The notes: generated by a model from the sequence alone, not told the origin. A DNA stretch of 64,000 bases from Chloroflexota bacterium (GCA_020161265.1 JAIUOC010000006.1:186001-250000), one strand, 5' to 3'; positions 35,512 to 45,123 are shown, counted from the stretch's first letter. A program made the numbers and translations.

Positions 35512-36390
35512 TTATCCTTTGACTGCGCCTGCGAGTGCGCCGGAGATGAATTGGCGCTGGAAGGCGATAAAGATCATCATAATTGGTAGGGTGGTGAGCG
35601 CTGTGCCCATCATCAATTGGCCATAATCAATAATTGATAAGCCAACGAGGGCGTTGATCCGCACGGGCAGGGTTTCCATGGCTTTGTCGCGCATAATAAT
35701 CAACGGCCAGAAGAAGCTGTTCCATTGAAACATAAACGAATAAATTGCCAAGGCTGCAAGGGTTGGGCGCATAGTTGGCAGCGCCACGCTGGTGAAAACC
35801 CGCCACTCGCCAGCGCCATCAATTCGCGCCGCATCAAGCAGATCATCAGGCAAGGCTTGCATGCTTTGGCGCATCAAGAAGATGCCAAACGGATTGGCCA
35901 GCGCCGGCAAAATCACCGCTTGATAGCTGCTGATCCAGGTTGGATCGCCAAAGAGCGTGATTTTGGCCATGAGTTGAAACAGTGGCACGGCGGTGACATG
36001 ATAGGGAATCATCAAGACTAACAAAAACATGCCAAATAAGATTGAGCGCCCGCGAAAGCGGAATTTGGCAAAGGCATAACCCGCCAGCGAAGCGATAAAG
36101 ACGCTGAGGCTAGCATAAACCACCGCAATAAAGGCCGAATTGAATAGCGAACGCCCAAAGCCATTGTCAAACAGGCCTTGAATATTCGACCAAGCAGCGC
36201 TGCCAAACCACAAATGTGGTGGAAAGCGCAGCACTTCGCTTGAGGGCTGCGAGGCTTGGACAAACATGTAGTAGAAGGGGAATAGTGATAAAAATGCCCC
36301 AACGACTAATAAAAGGTAGATCGCGCCACGCTGGAAGCGGCTCACAAAGGGCTTGGGCACAAGTTCATCGGAAAGCTTGGTTTTTGCCAT
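35512..36390 (-). CDS. Carbohydrate ABC transporter permease (MalG type)
   Basis: A 292-residue inner-membrane permease with six helices. The cytoplasmic EAA loop reads LLDAARIDGAGEWRVFTSVALPTMRP, and the C-terminus ends QRQFISGALAGAVKG as in MalG-like proteins. It starts three bases after the MalF-like gene's stop, so the two are in one operon. No ATPase gene lies in the cluster, so a shared MsmK/UgpC-type ATPase encoded elsewhere is expected. The substrate is likely a galactoside, by association with GH42. Confidence 0.93.
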   Translation of the reverse strand: MAKTKLSDELVPKPFVSRFQRGAIYLLLVVGAFLSLFPFYYMFVQASQPSSEVLRFPPHLWFGSAAWSNIQGLFDNGFGRSLFNSAFIAVVYASLSVFIASLAGYAFAKFRFRGRSILFGMFLLVLMIPYHVTAVPLFQLMAKITLFGDPTWISSYQAVILPALANPFGIFLMRQSMQALPDDLLDAARIDGAGEWRVFTSVALPTMRPTLAALAIYSFMFQWNSFFWPLIIMRDKAMETLPVRINALVGLSIIDYGQLMMGTALTTLPIMMIFIAFQRQFISGALAGAVKG

Positions 36391-36393
36391 CGC

Positions 36394-37290
36394 TTAATCC
36401 TCCCCGCGCTGGGCGATGCGAAATTGTAAAAGCGAAAAGACGGCGATGATCAAGACCATGGCATAGGCAATTGCCGAAGCGTAATTAAACTCGGCATTTT
36501 GGAAGGCCGTGCGATAGAGCAAGGTGGCCATGCTGAGGGTTTCGTTGGATGGCCCGCTGCGGGTCAGCAGATATGGCTCATCGAAAATTTGCAACGTGCC
36601 AATGGTTGAAAGCACCGTAGTCAGCAAAATGGTGGGGCGCATCATCGGCACGGTAATCGCCCAGAATTTGGCCCATGCGCCTGCGCCATCAAGCTCTGCC
36701 GCCTCGTACAACTCGGTTGGGATACTCTGCAAACTGGCGAGATAAATCACCATGTTATAGCCCGTCCAGCGCCACGTAATTGCCATAACCAGCGAGAATT
36801 TAGCGGGCCAAGCATTGGTAAGCCAGGGCACTGACTGCACGCCCAAGCCATTGAGCACATAGTTGATCAAGCCTTTTTCATCATTCAGCAGCAGCCGAAA
36901 GATCAAGGCCACGGCAAATAAGGCCGTGATTGCTGGCAGAAAATAGATTAAGCGAAAGGCTGTGCGAAATTTGAGCACCGCGCTATTGAGCAACACCGCC
37001 AAGACCATTGCGAGGCCAAGTTGCAGTGGCACTTGAAATACCAGCAAAAACACCGTGTTGATCAGCGCTTTACGAAACACCGTGTCGCCGAACAAGCGCC
37101 GATAGTTATCGAGGCTGAAGCCGCTGTTGGGGTTGAGTTGGCTCTCAAAGCTCAATTGCAACGAGGCAATAATTGGGTAGAGCATAAAGATGCCAAAAAT
37201 CAACAATGCTGGTAGCAAAAACATGTACGGGGTTAGTCGCCGTCGCCATTGGTAGCGGCGCTCTGCTGGTGTAAGTAGCTGCGACCCCAT
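36394..37290 (-). CDS. Carbohydrate ABC transporter permease (MalF type)
   Basis: A 298-residue permease with six helices. The N-terminal basic segment RRYQWRRRLTPYMFLLPALL leads into the first helix, and the EAA loop reads ELYEAAELDGAGAWAKFWAITVPMMRP. It pairs with the MalG-type protein to form the channel. A REP-like hairpin separates it from the binding-protein gene upstream. AGGAGGG lies before the ATG. Confidence 0.93.
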   Translation of the reverse strand: MGSQLLTPAERRYQWRRRLTPYMFLLPALLIFGIFMLYPIIASLQLSFESQLNPNSGFSLDNYRRLFGDTVFRKALINTVFLLVFQVPLQLGLAMVLAVLLNSAVLKFRTAFRLIYFLPAITALFAVALIFRLLLNDEKGLINYVLNGLGVQSVPWLTNAWPAKFSLVMAITWRWTGYNMVIYLASLQSIPTELYEAAELDGAGAWAKFWAITVPMMRPTILLTTVLSTIGTLQIFDEPYLLTRSGPSNETLSMATLLYRTAFQNAEFNYASAIAYAMVLIIAVFSLLQFRIAQRGED

Positions 37291-37325
37291 AGAACCCTCC
37301 TAGGCAAAGGCTATTAATTCAAACT

Positions 37326-37352
37326 CCCCTCTCCCGTATGGCGGGAGAGGGG
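37326..37352. repeat. REP-like hairpin between binding-protein and permease genes
   Basis: CCCCTCTCCCG (37326-37336) and CGGGAGAGGGG (37342-37352) are a perfect 11-bp stem around TATGG. It lies 20 bases after the binding-protein stop on the minus strand, the usual place for a message-stabilising stem. Confidence 0.75.
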
Positions 37353-37371
37353 TTGGGGGTGAGGGTATGAA

Positions 37372-38706
37372 CTATTGGGCGATTTCGCGGCCAGTTTGGT
37401 TGGCCAATTCGGCAGCAGCTTCTTGCAGAGCTTGTTTGGGGTCCATGCCTTGGCTCAGCACTTTGGCTTGAGCTGAAGCCAAAACTGCTTGGCCTTTGGC
37501 ATAATCTTTGGTGTAGGTTGCTGCTGGAATGTTCTTGATCTCATCAGCAAACAGTTTCCAAATTGGTTGGTTGTTGAAGAAGGCCACTGGCTTGCTATAG
37601 AGGTCAGCGCTGTAGGCTGGCTGATAGCTTGGCCAAATGCCGAATTTTTCCATCATAATGTTTTGGCCTTCGCTGGTGGCCAAGGCATGCTCAACGAACA
37701 ACCAAGCTGCATCGAGATTTTTGGTTGCAGCCGGAATTGCCAAGGTTGAGCCACCTAGGTTGGCAGCGCGATTGCCGCCTTTTTCGAAGGCTGGCAACAA
37801 CATCACATCCCATTTGCCTGAAAGATCTGGCGCTTGGTCGATGATTGTGCCGCTATACCAGACCCCAAATGGAACCGTGGCAACATCGCCATTTTTGGTC
37901 GCGGCAACTGTGCCATCCCAACCATTGATATTGGCAACTAAGCCTTTATCGTTGATTTCTTTGAGCAAGGTCAATGCTTGAACCGATTTGTCGTTGTTGA
38001 GGTTGATTTTGCCATCGCTATTGAAATAGCAGCATACGCCCAATTGGCTGGTCATCATACGGAAGCCAGCATCATCGGCCACAATATCGACTGGCAAGAG
38101 CTTGGTTTTGCCATTGGTCGCGGCCAAAATCTTTTCGCCAGCAGCGATCAAATCGGCCCATGTTTCGATCGATTTAGGATCTACGCCAGCTTGCTCGAAA
38201 ATATCAACCCGATACCACAAACCAGTTGGGCCGGAATCCCAGGGAATCGAGCGAATTTTATCGCTAATTTTGGATTGTGCCCATTTGGAAGGATCAAAAT
38301 CTTTTTCGTATTTGCTAGCGCGGCTGGTTAAGTCGGCCAAGCCGTCGGGGAAGGTTGACGTATACACATCCATGCGGTCGGATTCGATCGCGACCACATC
38401 GGGTAAGCCAGCGCCGCCAGCTTGCAAGCCTGAAGTCAGCTTATCGTAGACATCTGTGCGCCCAATATCTTGGACAGTAACTTTGACGTTGGGATATTTT
38501 TGGTTAAACGAGGGAACCGTTGCTTCGAGGCTCTTGGCGGCCACATTCCAAGCCCAAACTGTAATTTCGCCTTTAACTTCGGCGGGATTGGTGGAGCCAG
38601 TGTTGCTGGTCGTGGTTGTGGTGCTCTCGCTGCCACACGCAGCCAAAATCAGCGTCAATACCAACAGGCTAATTAACGAACGATGCATATTTCGGCGAAC
38701 CATCAT
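37372..38706 (-). CDS. Sugar-binding lipoprotein of the GH42-linked ABC transporter
   Basis: A 444-residue family 1 extracellular solute-binding protein. The signal peptide has lipobox LAAC (SLLVLTLILAACGS), followed by a Ser/Thr linker and a two-lobed fold: GEITVWAWNVAAKSLEATVPSFNQKYPNVKV, DVVAIESDRMDVY, PWDSGPTGLWYRVDIFEQAGVDP. ATG 38706 has AAGGAG five bases upstream. It is the first gene of the operon, upstream of the two permeases and the GH42 gene. Ligand unknown; an oligosaccharide with beta-galactosyl ends is likely from context. Confidence 0.93.
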   Translation of the reverse strand: MMVRRNMHRSLISLLVLTLILAACGSESTTTTTSNTGSTNPAEVKGEITVWAWNVAAKSLEATVPSFNQKYPNVKVTVQDIGRTDVYDKLTSGLQAGGAGLPDVVAIESDRMDVYTSTFPDGLADLTSRASKYEKDFDPSKWAQSKISDKIRSIPWDSGPTGLWYRVDIFEQAGVDPKSIETWADLIAAGEKILAATNGKTKLLPVDIVADDAGFRMMTSQLGVCCYFNSDGKINLNNDKSVQALTLLKEINDKGLVANINGWDGTVAATKNGDVATVPFGVWYSGTIIDQAPDLSGKWDVMLLPAFEKGGNRAANLGGSTLAIPAATKNLDAAWLFVEHALATSEGQNIMMEKFGIWPSYQPAYSADLYSKPVAFFNNQPIWKLFADEIKNIPAATYTKDYAKGQAVLASAQAKVLSQGMDPKQALQEAAAELANQTGREIAQ

Positions 38707-38843
38707 CGGGTCTCCTTGCGCTACATTGCACATACCACCATACTGCGAATTATTAGGTACGTTCTGGCTTGTGGGAATTTAATCGGGGATGACCTCCTTT
38801 GCTTAGCTCTAGGTACGCATCAACAGAGATCATGGATTAAATC

Positions 38844-38891
38844 ATTATAGCTATCATAGCATATTCTGGCTATTTCGTGGGAGCGTTTCCA
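38844..38891 (-). promoter_or_regulatory. Candidate promoter and LacI-type operator of the GH42 transporter operon
   Basis: On the minus strand TAGCCA (38867-38872), 17 bases and TATAAT (38844-38849) form a plausible promoter. TGGGAGCGTTTCCA (38878-38891), a palindrome with central CG of LacI-family form, lies just upstream of the -35. No regulator gene is adjacent. The rest of 38707-39126 (420 bases) holds no coding frame I can support. Confidence 0.55.
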
Positions 38892-39126
38892 TTGCTGTTA
38901 ATTATTGATTTCTACGCTTGCTTGCAGCCGTGAACGTTGTATGCTTGGGGCAAGCCGTTGCTGACTGCCAGCAAAACAATAATCTCAAAACGGGCAACCT
39001 ATTCTTGGTGGCTGAGCAAGGATCTGCATGTAACCGCAATGCTTAGCTTAGGGTGATGCATGAGGAATAGCTAAAGAAGCATAAAGATGTCTACCGATAA
39101 CAAATATTAATCAAGAGGAATTACTG

Positions 39127-39634
39127 TGACCTTCGTCAATCTAATTAGAAATGGTTTACACAACTACTCGTCGATTGAGTTGGTACGCTATGCCTTGCAT
39201 GATCCCGCCAATTTCAAGCAGGTTGATGCAGTGCTTGCTCAGCGGATGCCCGACCCTGCGCTGCCGAATTGCTGATTGCTGCATTTGAGGCAGGCACAGC
39301 TCCCGTGTGGTTGGTGGCGTATTTGCTTGGGCGAATTGGCACAGCTTGTGGTTATGCTACAGCTCGCACGATTGTGTTGGCTGCACCTGGTAAACTTGCT
39401 GAAAGCTACGCCGCTGTGGCAATGGTACGTATTCGCGGAGCACAAGCCTTTGGCGAGTTGGCAGAATTGCTTAAAACCGCCCCGCAATGCGCTAGCCGCG
39501 AGGCCGCAGCGAGTGGGCTGGCTGAGTTTGGCTCAGCTGAAGCGGCTGAACTAATTTTGACGGCTAGCCAAGCCCAAACAATTCGGGCAAGTATTGCGCG
39601 ACGCTTGCTCACCCCAACCCCTCGGCAATTGTAG
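39127..39634 (+). pseudogene. HEAT-repeat-like protein gene broken by a one-base frameshift
   Basis: GTG at 39127, preceded by AGAGGAA, opens a frame (VTFVNLIRNGLHNYSS...LAQRMPDP) that stops at 39274-39276. From about 39260 the next frame continues smoothly (AAELLIAAFEAGTAPVWLVAYLLGRIG) to 39634 with alpha-helical HEAT-like units such as LAESYAAVAMVRIRGAQAFGELAELL. One missing G near GACCCTGCG would restore a single 169-residue protein. Both parts are similar in codon use. It may be a real pseudogene or a sequencing error; function unknown. Confidence 0.65.
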
Positions 39635-39660
39635 GCGAGGGGTTGAGTGAAAAGCATGAT

Positions 39661-40500
39661 TTAGGGAGTAGCAACTTTTTGCTTGAGGCTCGTTTGTAGT
39701 TCGCTGCTCAAATTGGTGAAAAAGGTGTATTTGGTTTTTTCTTCGATGGTCGCAACCGAAACGATATAATCGCGCCAATCTTTATCGCGAATCCCATCGC
39801 GATTGGGCATGCGCAAGGCAATCACTTCGGTATTGCGATTGATATCGCTGATCTGATCGTTAGCATCAAGCACCAGCGCAATCTTCCAAACATACTTGGG
39901 CACGCGAATTTTGGGATCGCCGATGCTGCCGTCGGAGCCTTCGGGGCCAGCAATCAAATAAAGTTGCTTGCCATCACGCACCAAATCGCGGCAATAATCC
40001 TCGAATTCTTTCCATGGGCCTTGGTTGTTGTCGGGAGCTTGGGGCACGATGTTGGTCATATAAAACACCGAGCGATTGATACTTTCCGAGGCGGTGCGAT
40101 CGGCTGATGGCAACATATGGCCGCGATCATAGCCGCTGTTGGTGTAATCGGTCGGCTTAACCCGATACCAGCCTTCAGGCAAATCGGGGTCGGTGGTGAA
40201 TTGGCTGCGGTCGGTGCTACCCAAATCGCTAATATCCAAATGCCAACTGACCCAATTGAGAATATTCAGTTTGCGATTGTAGGCTAGGCTATATTCTGGG
40301 CGCTGGATCAAGTAATTATCGCTGCTGCTGGTTTCGGGCAAGGCTCCGCTAGGATTGCCCAACGCCATGTGATTAACATCGGCTTGCGGTTGATTTGAAT
40401 TATTGGAGCTACTGGGCTTTGGCGTGGCCAGAAATTGCTGGGCATCGCAGCCACTCAGCAATACAATCAGCGTGATGATCCCAATCCAAAAACGGCGCAT
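39661..40500 (-). CDS. DNA/RNA non-specific endonuclease, lipoprotein form
   Basis: A 279-residue NucA/NucG-type nuclease. The signal peptide MRRFWIGIITLIVLLSGC ends in a lipobox, so the enzyme is probably anchored outside the cell. A Ser/Asn-rich spacer runs to about residue 45. The beta-beta-alpha metal active site is YDRGHMLPSADR with its general-base histidine, then VFYMTNIVPQAPDNNQGPW supplying the metal asparagine. ATG 40500 has GAGG six bases upstream, while the earlier ATG 40506 touches it. Likely role: nucleic-acid scavenging, which suits a predatory or saprophytic life (inference). Confidence 0.93.
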   Translation of the reverse strand: MRRFWIGIITLIVLLSGCDAQQFLATPKPSSSNNSNQPQADVNHMALGNPSGALPETSSSDNYLIQRPEYSLAYNRKLNILNWVSWHLDISDLGSTDRSQFTTDPDLPEGWYRVKPTDYTNSGYDRGHMLPSADRTASESINRSVFYMTNIVPQAPDNNQGPWKEFEDYCRDLVRDGKQLYLIAGPEGSDGSIGDPKIRVPKYVWKIALVLDANDQISDINRNTEVIALRMPNRDGIRDKDWRDYIVSVATIEEKTKYTFFTNLSSELQTSLKQKVATP

Positions 40501-40566
40501 AAACATCCTCACAGCAAATGTAGTGGTTTCTGCTAGGCAGTGTAGCACAGTTGGGCGCTTTCAAGG

Positions 40567-43254
40567 CTAGCGAATCTGGATAATCGCAAAATCTAAGGCG
40601 CTTTCAAGGCTAGCTAGGGGCTTGGTATTGGCTAAATCATCAATCAATAGCTGAGTTAATTGTTGATATTTGGCTTGATACAGCGGTGGTCGCTGAATCG
40701 CGAGGCTTTGGCGTAAATGCTCGCTGCTAAGGTACAGGCAGGCCGCAGCTTGTGGTTGATGCTGGCTCAGATATTCAGCGCAGGCTTCAATTACCAACAA
40801 GGCTCGCCATTGTTCGTTCAAGGCTTGTTGTAAATGCAGCGATTCATGCAAGTAGTTGCGAGCTTGAGCCAGCTTGCCTTCATTCAACGCCAACAAACCT
40901 AAGCTATAGTTGGCTAGCTCAATACAACCACGATAGCCAATTTCATGGCTCAAATTGAGGCAATTATGCAGTAATTCGCTGGCTTGCTCCAAGCGTTGTT
41001 GTTGCAATGCCAATTCGCCCAGATAATTGAGCGTTTGACAAACCATAGCGCTGCGGTTTGCTCCGGTGGCCGTGCTAACCTGTAAACATTCTTCCAAATA
41101 GTGTTGAGCCTTGGCAAAATCGGCTTGATACAAGGCTACTTGGCCAAGATGGCCGAGGGCAAACATCGCGCCCCAGCTTGAATCGAGCACCTGAAAGAGA
41201 TCGAGGCTTTTGTGAAATAGTCCATAAGCTTGCTCGAACTGACCCTGACTTAAGGCTAAACGCCCCAAATGTTCTAACGACCAGGCCTGCAATTCCTGTT
41301 GCTCAAGGTTTTGGAAAATTGTGAAACTTTGCTGGAGTTGGCTTTGCGCTTGTTGCCAATTGCCATGCATCTGAGCCAATTCGCCCAATCCATGTAGCGA
41401 CAACCCCAAACTATGGTGGTCGGCCATGCCCTCGGCCATCTCAACACTTGCCTGAAACGAATGGTGCATCAGGGTATATTCGCCCAGATCATGGGCCAAC
41501 CAACCAACTAAGCGCAACAATTGGGCACGTAATGGCGATTGTAAGCTGGCGGTTTGGGCAATCACGGCCTCAGCAATTTGGCGACCCTCTTGTTGATGCC
41601 CATAATAAGTCCAAAAATCCCAGAGCAGCACCACCAAGCGCACACTCAGATCGGCTTCGTGATGGTCGAGCGCCCATTGAATTGCCGCTTTGAAGTTGCG
41701 ATATTCCTGTTGCAACATTTCGGTGCGCCGTTGAAAAAGCTGCGGTGCTTGCCAAGCCATAATATGTTCGGCCAACCGCAAATAATACAAGGCATAGCCG
41801 CGTTGCAACAGCAGCGTTTCGCCGCGATTGTTGAGTTGTTGCAGGGCGTATTCGCGCGTAACTTCGAGCATCTGAAAGCGCGGTTCGCCATGGCTTGCGA
41901 TTGTTTGTTGCAATAAACTTTGATCAACCAAGGCCATCAAGCCTGCCTGAACTTGGTCGACTGCTTGGGGCAGGCTTTCCAAACGTAGACCACTAGTTTG
42001 CTCTGGTTGTGGCTCAAGGCTCGCGCAAATCACCGCCGCAGCTTCGATTGTGCTGCCACCAGCAAATACCGCCAAACGACTAAACAGGCTTTGCAAATCT
42101 GGTTCGAGCAGGCCAAAGCTCCAATCGAGCGTGCCGCGCAAGGTTTGTTGGCGGGCTGTGCGCTGTTGGGGGCGTTGCAAAATATTTAAGCGTTGCTGCT
42201 GATTAATCCGATTGAGCAAGGCTTGGGGGGCGAAAAATTTGCTTTGCAAGGCGGCTAATTCGATTGCTAAAGGTAAGCCTTCGAGCGCGATGCTTAGTTC
42301 GCTGATGGCTTGGGCATTGGTTTGATCAAGCTGAAACTGCGGATTGACCGCTTGTACTCGTTGCAAATAGAGTTGCACCGCTGGAATTTCGGCCAACTCG
42401 CTGGGGGGTAGATAATCGGCGGGATGTGGAGTTGCCAAGGGCTGAACCTGATATTCGTATTCACCATAAAGCTGCATTGCGCGGCGGCTGGTTACTAACA
42501 TTTTGAGGCTAGCCGCGCTACTTAATACGTTTTCGAGCAATTCAGTCAGCGGAAATAGATGCTCAGCATTATCAAAAATCAATAATGTGGATTGCTGGTC
42601 GAGCTGCTGAATTAATCCACTGAGGGTTGGGCTAGTTGGCTGAATTAAGCTAATTAATGCTGGCTCAATTGCCGTCATGGTTGTGATATTGGCCAAATCG
42701 AGATACCAGCAAGCAGTAAATTGGGTTTGTTGAGCTAAGGCCAAGGCTAAGCGCGATTTACCCACGCCTGCATGGCCAAGCAAGGTTAGTAGCCGCACTT
42801 GTGGTTGTAACAGCAAGGGTTTGAGCAAAGCTAGGGTTGGTTCGACCCCAACCAAACTGGTTAGTGGCTGTGGCAAGGTTGGTTTGGAATGTGTTGCAAG
42901 GGTCAGCGGCTGATCGATTTGCCAAGTATTTAGGGCATAGGCCACGGCGGGTAGCAATTCGTTGAGGCGATGAAAATAGGTGGTACGGCTGATGCTCAAA
43001 TGATCAGCATAAAAATCGGCGGTAGCTTCGGGGCTTGCTAAAATAACGGCTAAAATTCGTTGTTGGCTGGCAACAAAAGCATATTCATGCAGATATTTGT
43101 AAATATTTGCTAAACCACCGCGCTGATTGAGCCAGGTTTGCCATGGATCGGCCTGCAACAAGCGTAGCGGATAGCGCGGAAACCGCAACAAAGCCTTGAT
43201 ATGCTCTTCATCCCATGGTTGGTTGAGGCTTGGTTGGGTGAGCGCTATCATCAT
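40567..43254 (-). CDS. STAND ATPase with TPR repeats (AfsR/NB-ARC-like)
   Basis: An 895-residue signalling ATPase. The N-terminal 120 residues contain a helix-turn-helix-like stretch (ADHLSISRTTYFHRLNELLPAV) and may bind DNA. The NB-ARC-like core has Walker A LLGHAGVGKSRLALALA (about 155-170), Walker B STLLIFDNAEHLF and MLVTSRRAMQLYGE. The C-terminal 420 residues are TPR-like repeats (QAYGLFHKSLDLFQVLDSSW and similar). AAGGAG lies five bases before ATG 43254; upstream codons were rejected. It stands alone on this strand; target and ligand unknown. Confidence 0.88.
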   Translation of the reverse strand: MMIALTQPSLNQPWDEEHIKALLRFPRYPLRLLQADPWQTWLNQRGGLANIYKYLHEYAFVASQQRILAVILASPEATADFYADHLSISRTTYFHRLNELLPAVAYALNTWQIDQPLTLATHSKPTLPQPLTSLVGVEPTLALLKPLLLQPQVRLLTLLGHAGVGKSRLALALAQQTQFTACWYLDLANITTMTAIEPALISLIQPTSPTLSGLIQQLDQQSTLLIFDNAEHLFPLTELLENVLSSAASLKMLVTSRRAMQLYGEYEYQVQPLATPHPADYLPPSELAEIPAVQLYLQRVQAVNPQFQLDQTNAQAISELSIALEGLPLAIELAALQSKFFAPQALLNRINQQQRLNILQRPQQRTARQQTLRGTLDWSFGLLEPDLQSLFSRLAVFAGGSTIEAAAVICASLEPQPEQTSGLRLESLPQAVDQVQAGLMALVDQSLLQQTIASHGEPRFQMLEVTREYALQQLNNRGETLLLQRGYALYYLRLAEHIMAWQAPQLFQRRTEMLQQEYRNFKAAIQWALDHHEADLSVRLVVLLWDFWTYYGHQQEGRQIAEAVIAQTASLQSPLRAQLLRLVGWLAHDLGEYTLMHHSFQASVEMAEGMADHHSLGLSLHGLGELAQMHGNWQQAQSQLQQSFTIFQNLEQQELQAWSLEHLGRLALSQGQFEQAYGLFHKSLDLFQVLDSSWGAMFALGHLGQVALYQADFAKAQHYLEECLQVSTATGANRSAMVCQTLNYLGELALQQQRLEQASELLHNCLNLSHEIGYRGCIELANYSLGLLALNEGKLAQARNYLHESLHLQQALNEQWRALLVIEACAEYLSQHQPQAAACLYLSSEHLRQSLAIQRPPLYQAKYQQLTQLLIDDLANTKPLASLESALDFAIIQIR

Positions 43255-43332
43255 TGAAGCTCCTTTGGGGTTGGCCGCTGGCTTGATCTTACCATATCTG
43301 AGCAACTTTGTGCATTCAATAGAAGAAGTAAC

Positions 43333-43361
43333 AAAAACACACGCTCCAAATGGAGCGTGTG
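43333..43361 (-). terminator. Terminator of the M4 protease gene
   Basis: CACACGCTCCA (43338-43348) and TGGAGCGTGTG (43351-43361) form an 11-bp stem; on the minus strand TTTTTG follows. It lies 26 bases after the protease stop. Confidence 0.88.
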
Positions 43362-43386
43362 CTTGGAAACGAGATTTAGCTAGCGC

Positions 43387-44985
43387 TTATTGCACGCCAC
43401 AAGCCGTCCAGGCTTGAGCGGTTGCGTTGTATTCAGCGCTGCTTGCGCCATAGAGGTCGCGGGCGGCGTTGAGGGTTGCAGTGCGCACGGCCTTGAAGTT
43501 TGAGCTTGGGGTCAAGTAGACCGTCAAGGCGCGATAGAAGATCGCAGCGGCTTTTGGTCGGCCAATGCCAGTTACTGCTTGACCAGAGGTGCGGTTGGTG
43601 CCACCTTGAGCCAACAGATAGAAGACTTGGTTTTGAATCCCGCTGTTGATGTGCACGCCGCCATTATCGCCAGTGCCAGTGTAGCGCTTGCTGTAGTGGT
43701 CGGGGTCGCCTTCAGCAGCTGGGTTCGACATATTGCGCAAAGCATCGCCAGCGGTGGCTGGGGTGTAGATATCTTCGCCAATCAGATAATCGCCTGAGCC
43801 ACTGCTATATTCGACCATCGTGCCGAAAATATCCGAGAATGATTCGTTAGCAGCACCCGATTCGTTGCTATAGATCAAGCCAGCGGTTTTTTCGGTCAGA
43901 CCGTGGGTAATTTCGTGGCCTGCAACATCGAGCGAAACCAATGGGCGGAAGGTTGTGCCATCGCCATCACCATAGGTCATGCTTGAGCCGTTCCAGAAGG
44001 CGTTGTTATAGCGATTGCCATAATGCACGCGGCTCAACACGCGGAAGCCATTGCCATCGATGCCACGGCGGCCAAAGCTGCTCAAGTAGTAGTCCCAAGT
44101 CAATTGAGCGCCATAGTGGGCATCAACGCCAGCGCTTTGAACATTAGCAGTCGTGTTGGTGCCCCAAACATTATCAGCATCGGTGAAGGTGCTACCGCCA
44201 GTGGTGCGGTTGTTCATGTTAGTGGTGTACATCCCGCCGCGTGAGTTATCGCGCAGATAGTAAACCCCACTCACCAAATCGGTAGTAATTGAGACATTGC
44301 CGCTGTACAAGCTCTTGCCAGTTCCAGTTGCGTTGACTCCATCCATGTCGTTGTAGTACAGCTCGGTTTCGCCAGTCTTGGCGTTGATGAAGAACTCGTG
44401 GTGAGCAGTTGCTTCGGTGCCATCTTCAATGTGCAAGCTAACATGGAAGACGATCACTGAATCTTGGCCTTCGCGTGGCAAGATTTTGAGTTCGCTGCTG
44501 ACTTCTGCGCCACCAGCTTTTTTGGCGTTGAAATCATATTTGACTTGGCTTTGGGCAATTTTGATTGCTTCAGCTGAGCTTAAGCTAGCGCTGGTATCAA
44601 TCCCATCAACCGCGAAGAGTTCACCACTTTCTTGGGTCACATTGCCTTTATTGTCGAGGTGCGCAATTACTTGGCCGCCAAAGACTGGCAAGCCAGCGTA
44701 GGTTTGGTCAAGGCGCACGTTGATGCCCAGATCGTCTTGATCAACGCCACGCACTTGCAAATTGGCGCTATTTGCACCTTTGCCAGCGAAGTGATCCAAG
44801 CTGGTATCAACCGCTGCGGTGACCCAATCTGGGCGCACGCCTTTGGCTTCGGCTTCGCGATAAGTGCGGATCAACTGCCCGCGAACTTTGTCGTAATCTT
44901 GAGCACCAGTGCTAACAGCAGAACCAAAGACAGCCCCAACTAAACCGAGCAATGCAGCAACAGTGATTAAACGTTTGCGAACCAT
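43387..44985 (-). CDS. Secreted M4-family (thermolysin-like) metalloprotease
   Basis: A 532-residue preproprotease. A signal peptide (residues 1-28, AALLGLVGAVFGSAVSTGAQ) is followed by an FTP/PepSY propeptide (about 30-200, LDHFAGKGANSANLQVRGV and SLHIEDGTEATAHHEFFIN). The mature enzyme (about 210-532) has the zinc site HEITH, the third ligand glutamate in GAANESFSDIFG, and the catalytic histidine in NGGVHINSGIQNQVFYLLA. No C-terminal binding domain is attached. GGAGG lies 12 bases before ATG 44985. An extracellular protein-degrading enzyme; a palindrome at 45108-45123 may regulate it. Confidence 0.96.
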   Translation of the reverse strand: MVRKRLITVAALLGLVGAVFGSAVSTGAQDYDKVRGQLIRTYREAEAKGVRPDWVTAAVDTSLDHFAGKGANSANLQVRGVDQDDLGINVRLDQTYAGLPVFGGQVIAHLDNKGNVTQESGELFAVDGIDTSASLSSAEAIKIAQSQVKYDFNAKKAGGAEVSSELKILPREGQDSVIVFHVSLHIEDGTEATAHHEFFINAKTGETELYYNDMDGVNATGTGKSLYSGNVSITTDLVSGVYYLRDNSRGGMYTTNMNNRTTGGSTFTDADNVWGTNTTANVQSAGVDAHYGAQLTWDYYLSSFGRRGIDGNGFRVLSRVHYGNRYNNAFWNGSSMTYGDGDGTTFRPLVSLDVAGHEITHGLTEKTAGLIYSNESGAANESFSDIFGTMVEYSSGSGDYLIGEDIYTPATAGDALRNMSNPAAEGDPDHYSKRYTGTGDNGGVHINSGIQNQVFYLLAQGGTNRTSGQAVTGIGRPKAAAIFYRALTVYLTPSSNFKAVRTATLNAARDLYGASSAEYNATAQAWTACGVQ

Positions 44986-45107
44986 AAAGAATTATAACCT
45001 CCGCAATTTGTAGGGATTTCGAGAACAACTAGCTCATCAGTAAGCCACCACATAAACCAGCAGCTTATTCAGAAAACTGACGAAAATAGTCATACAGCTG
45101 GCGCATC

Positions 45108-45123
45108 AACAACGAGCGTTGTT
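45108..45123. promoter_or_regulatory. Perfect palindrome upstream of the M4 protease gene
   Basis: AACAACGAGCGTTGTT is palindromic except for its two central bases, and lies 123 bases before the protease start. It is the only clear regulatory-like signal in the 511-base gap 44986-45496, which otherwise holds an AT-rich stretch and no supportable gene. Confidence 0.4.
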
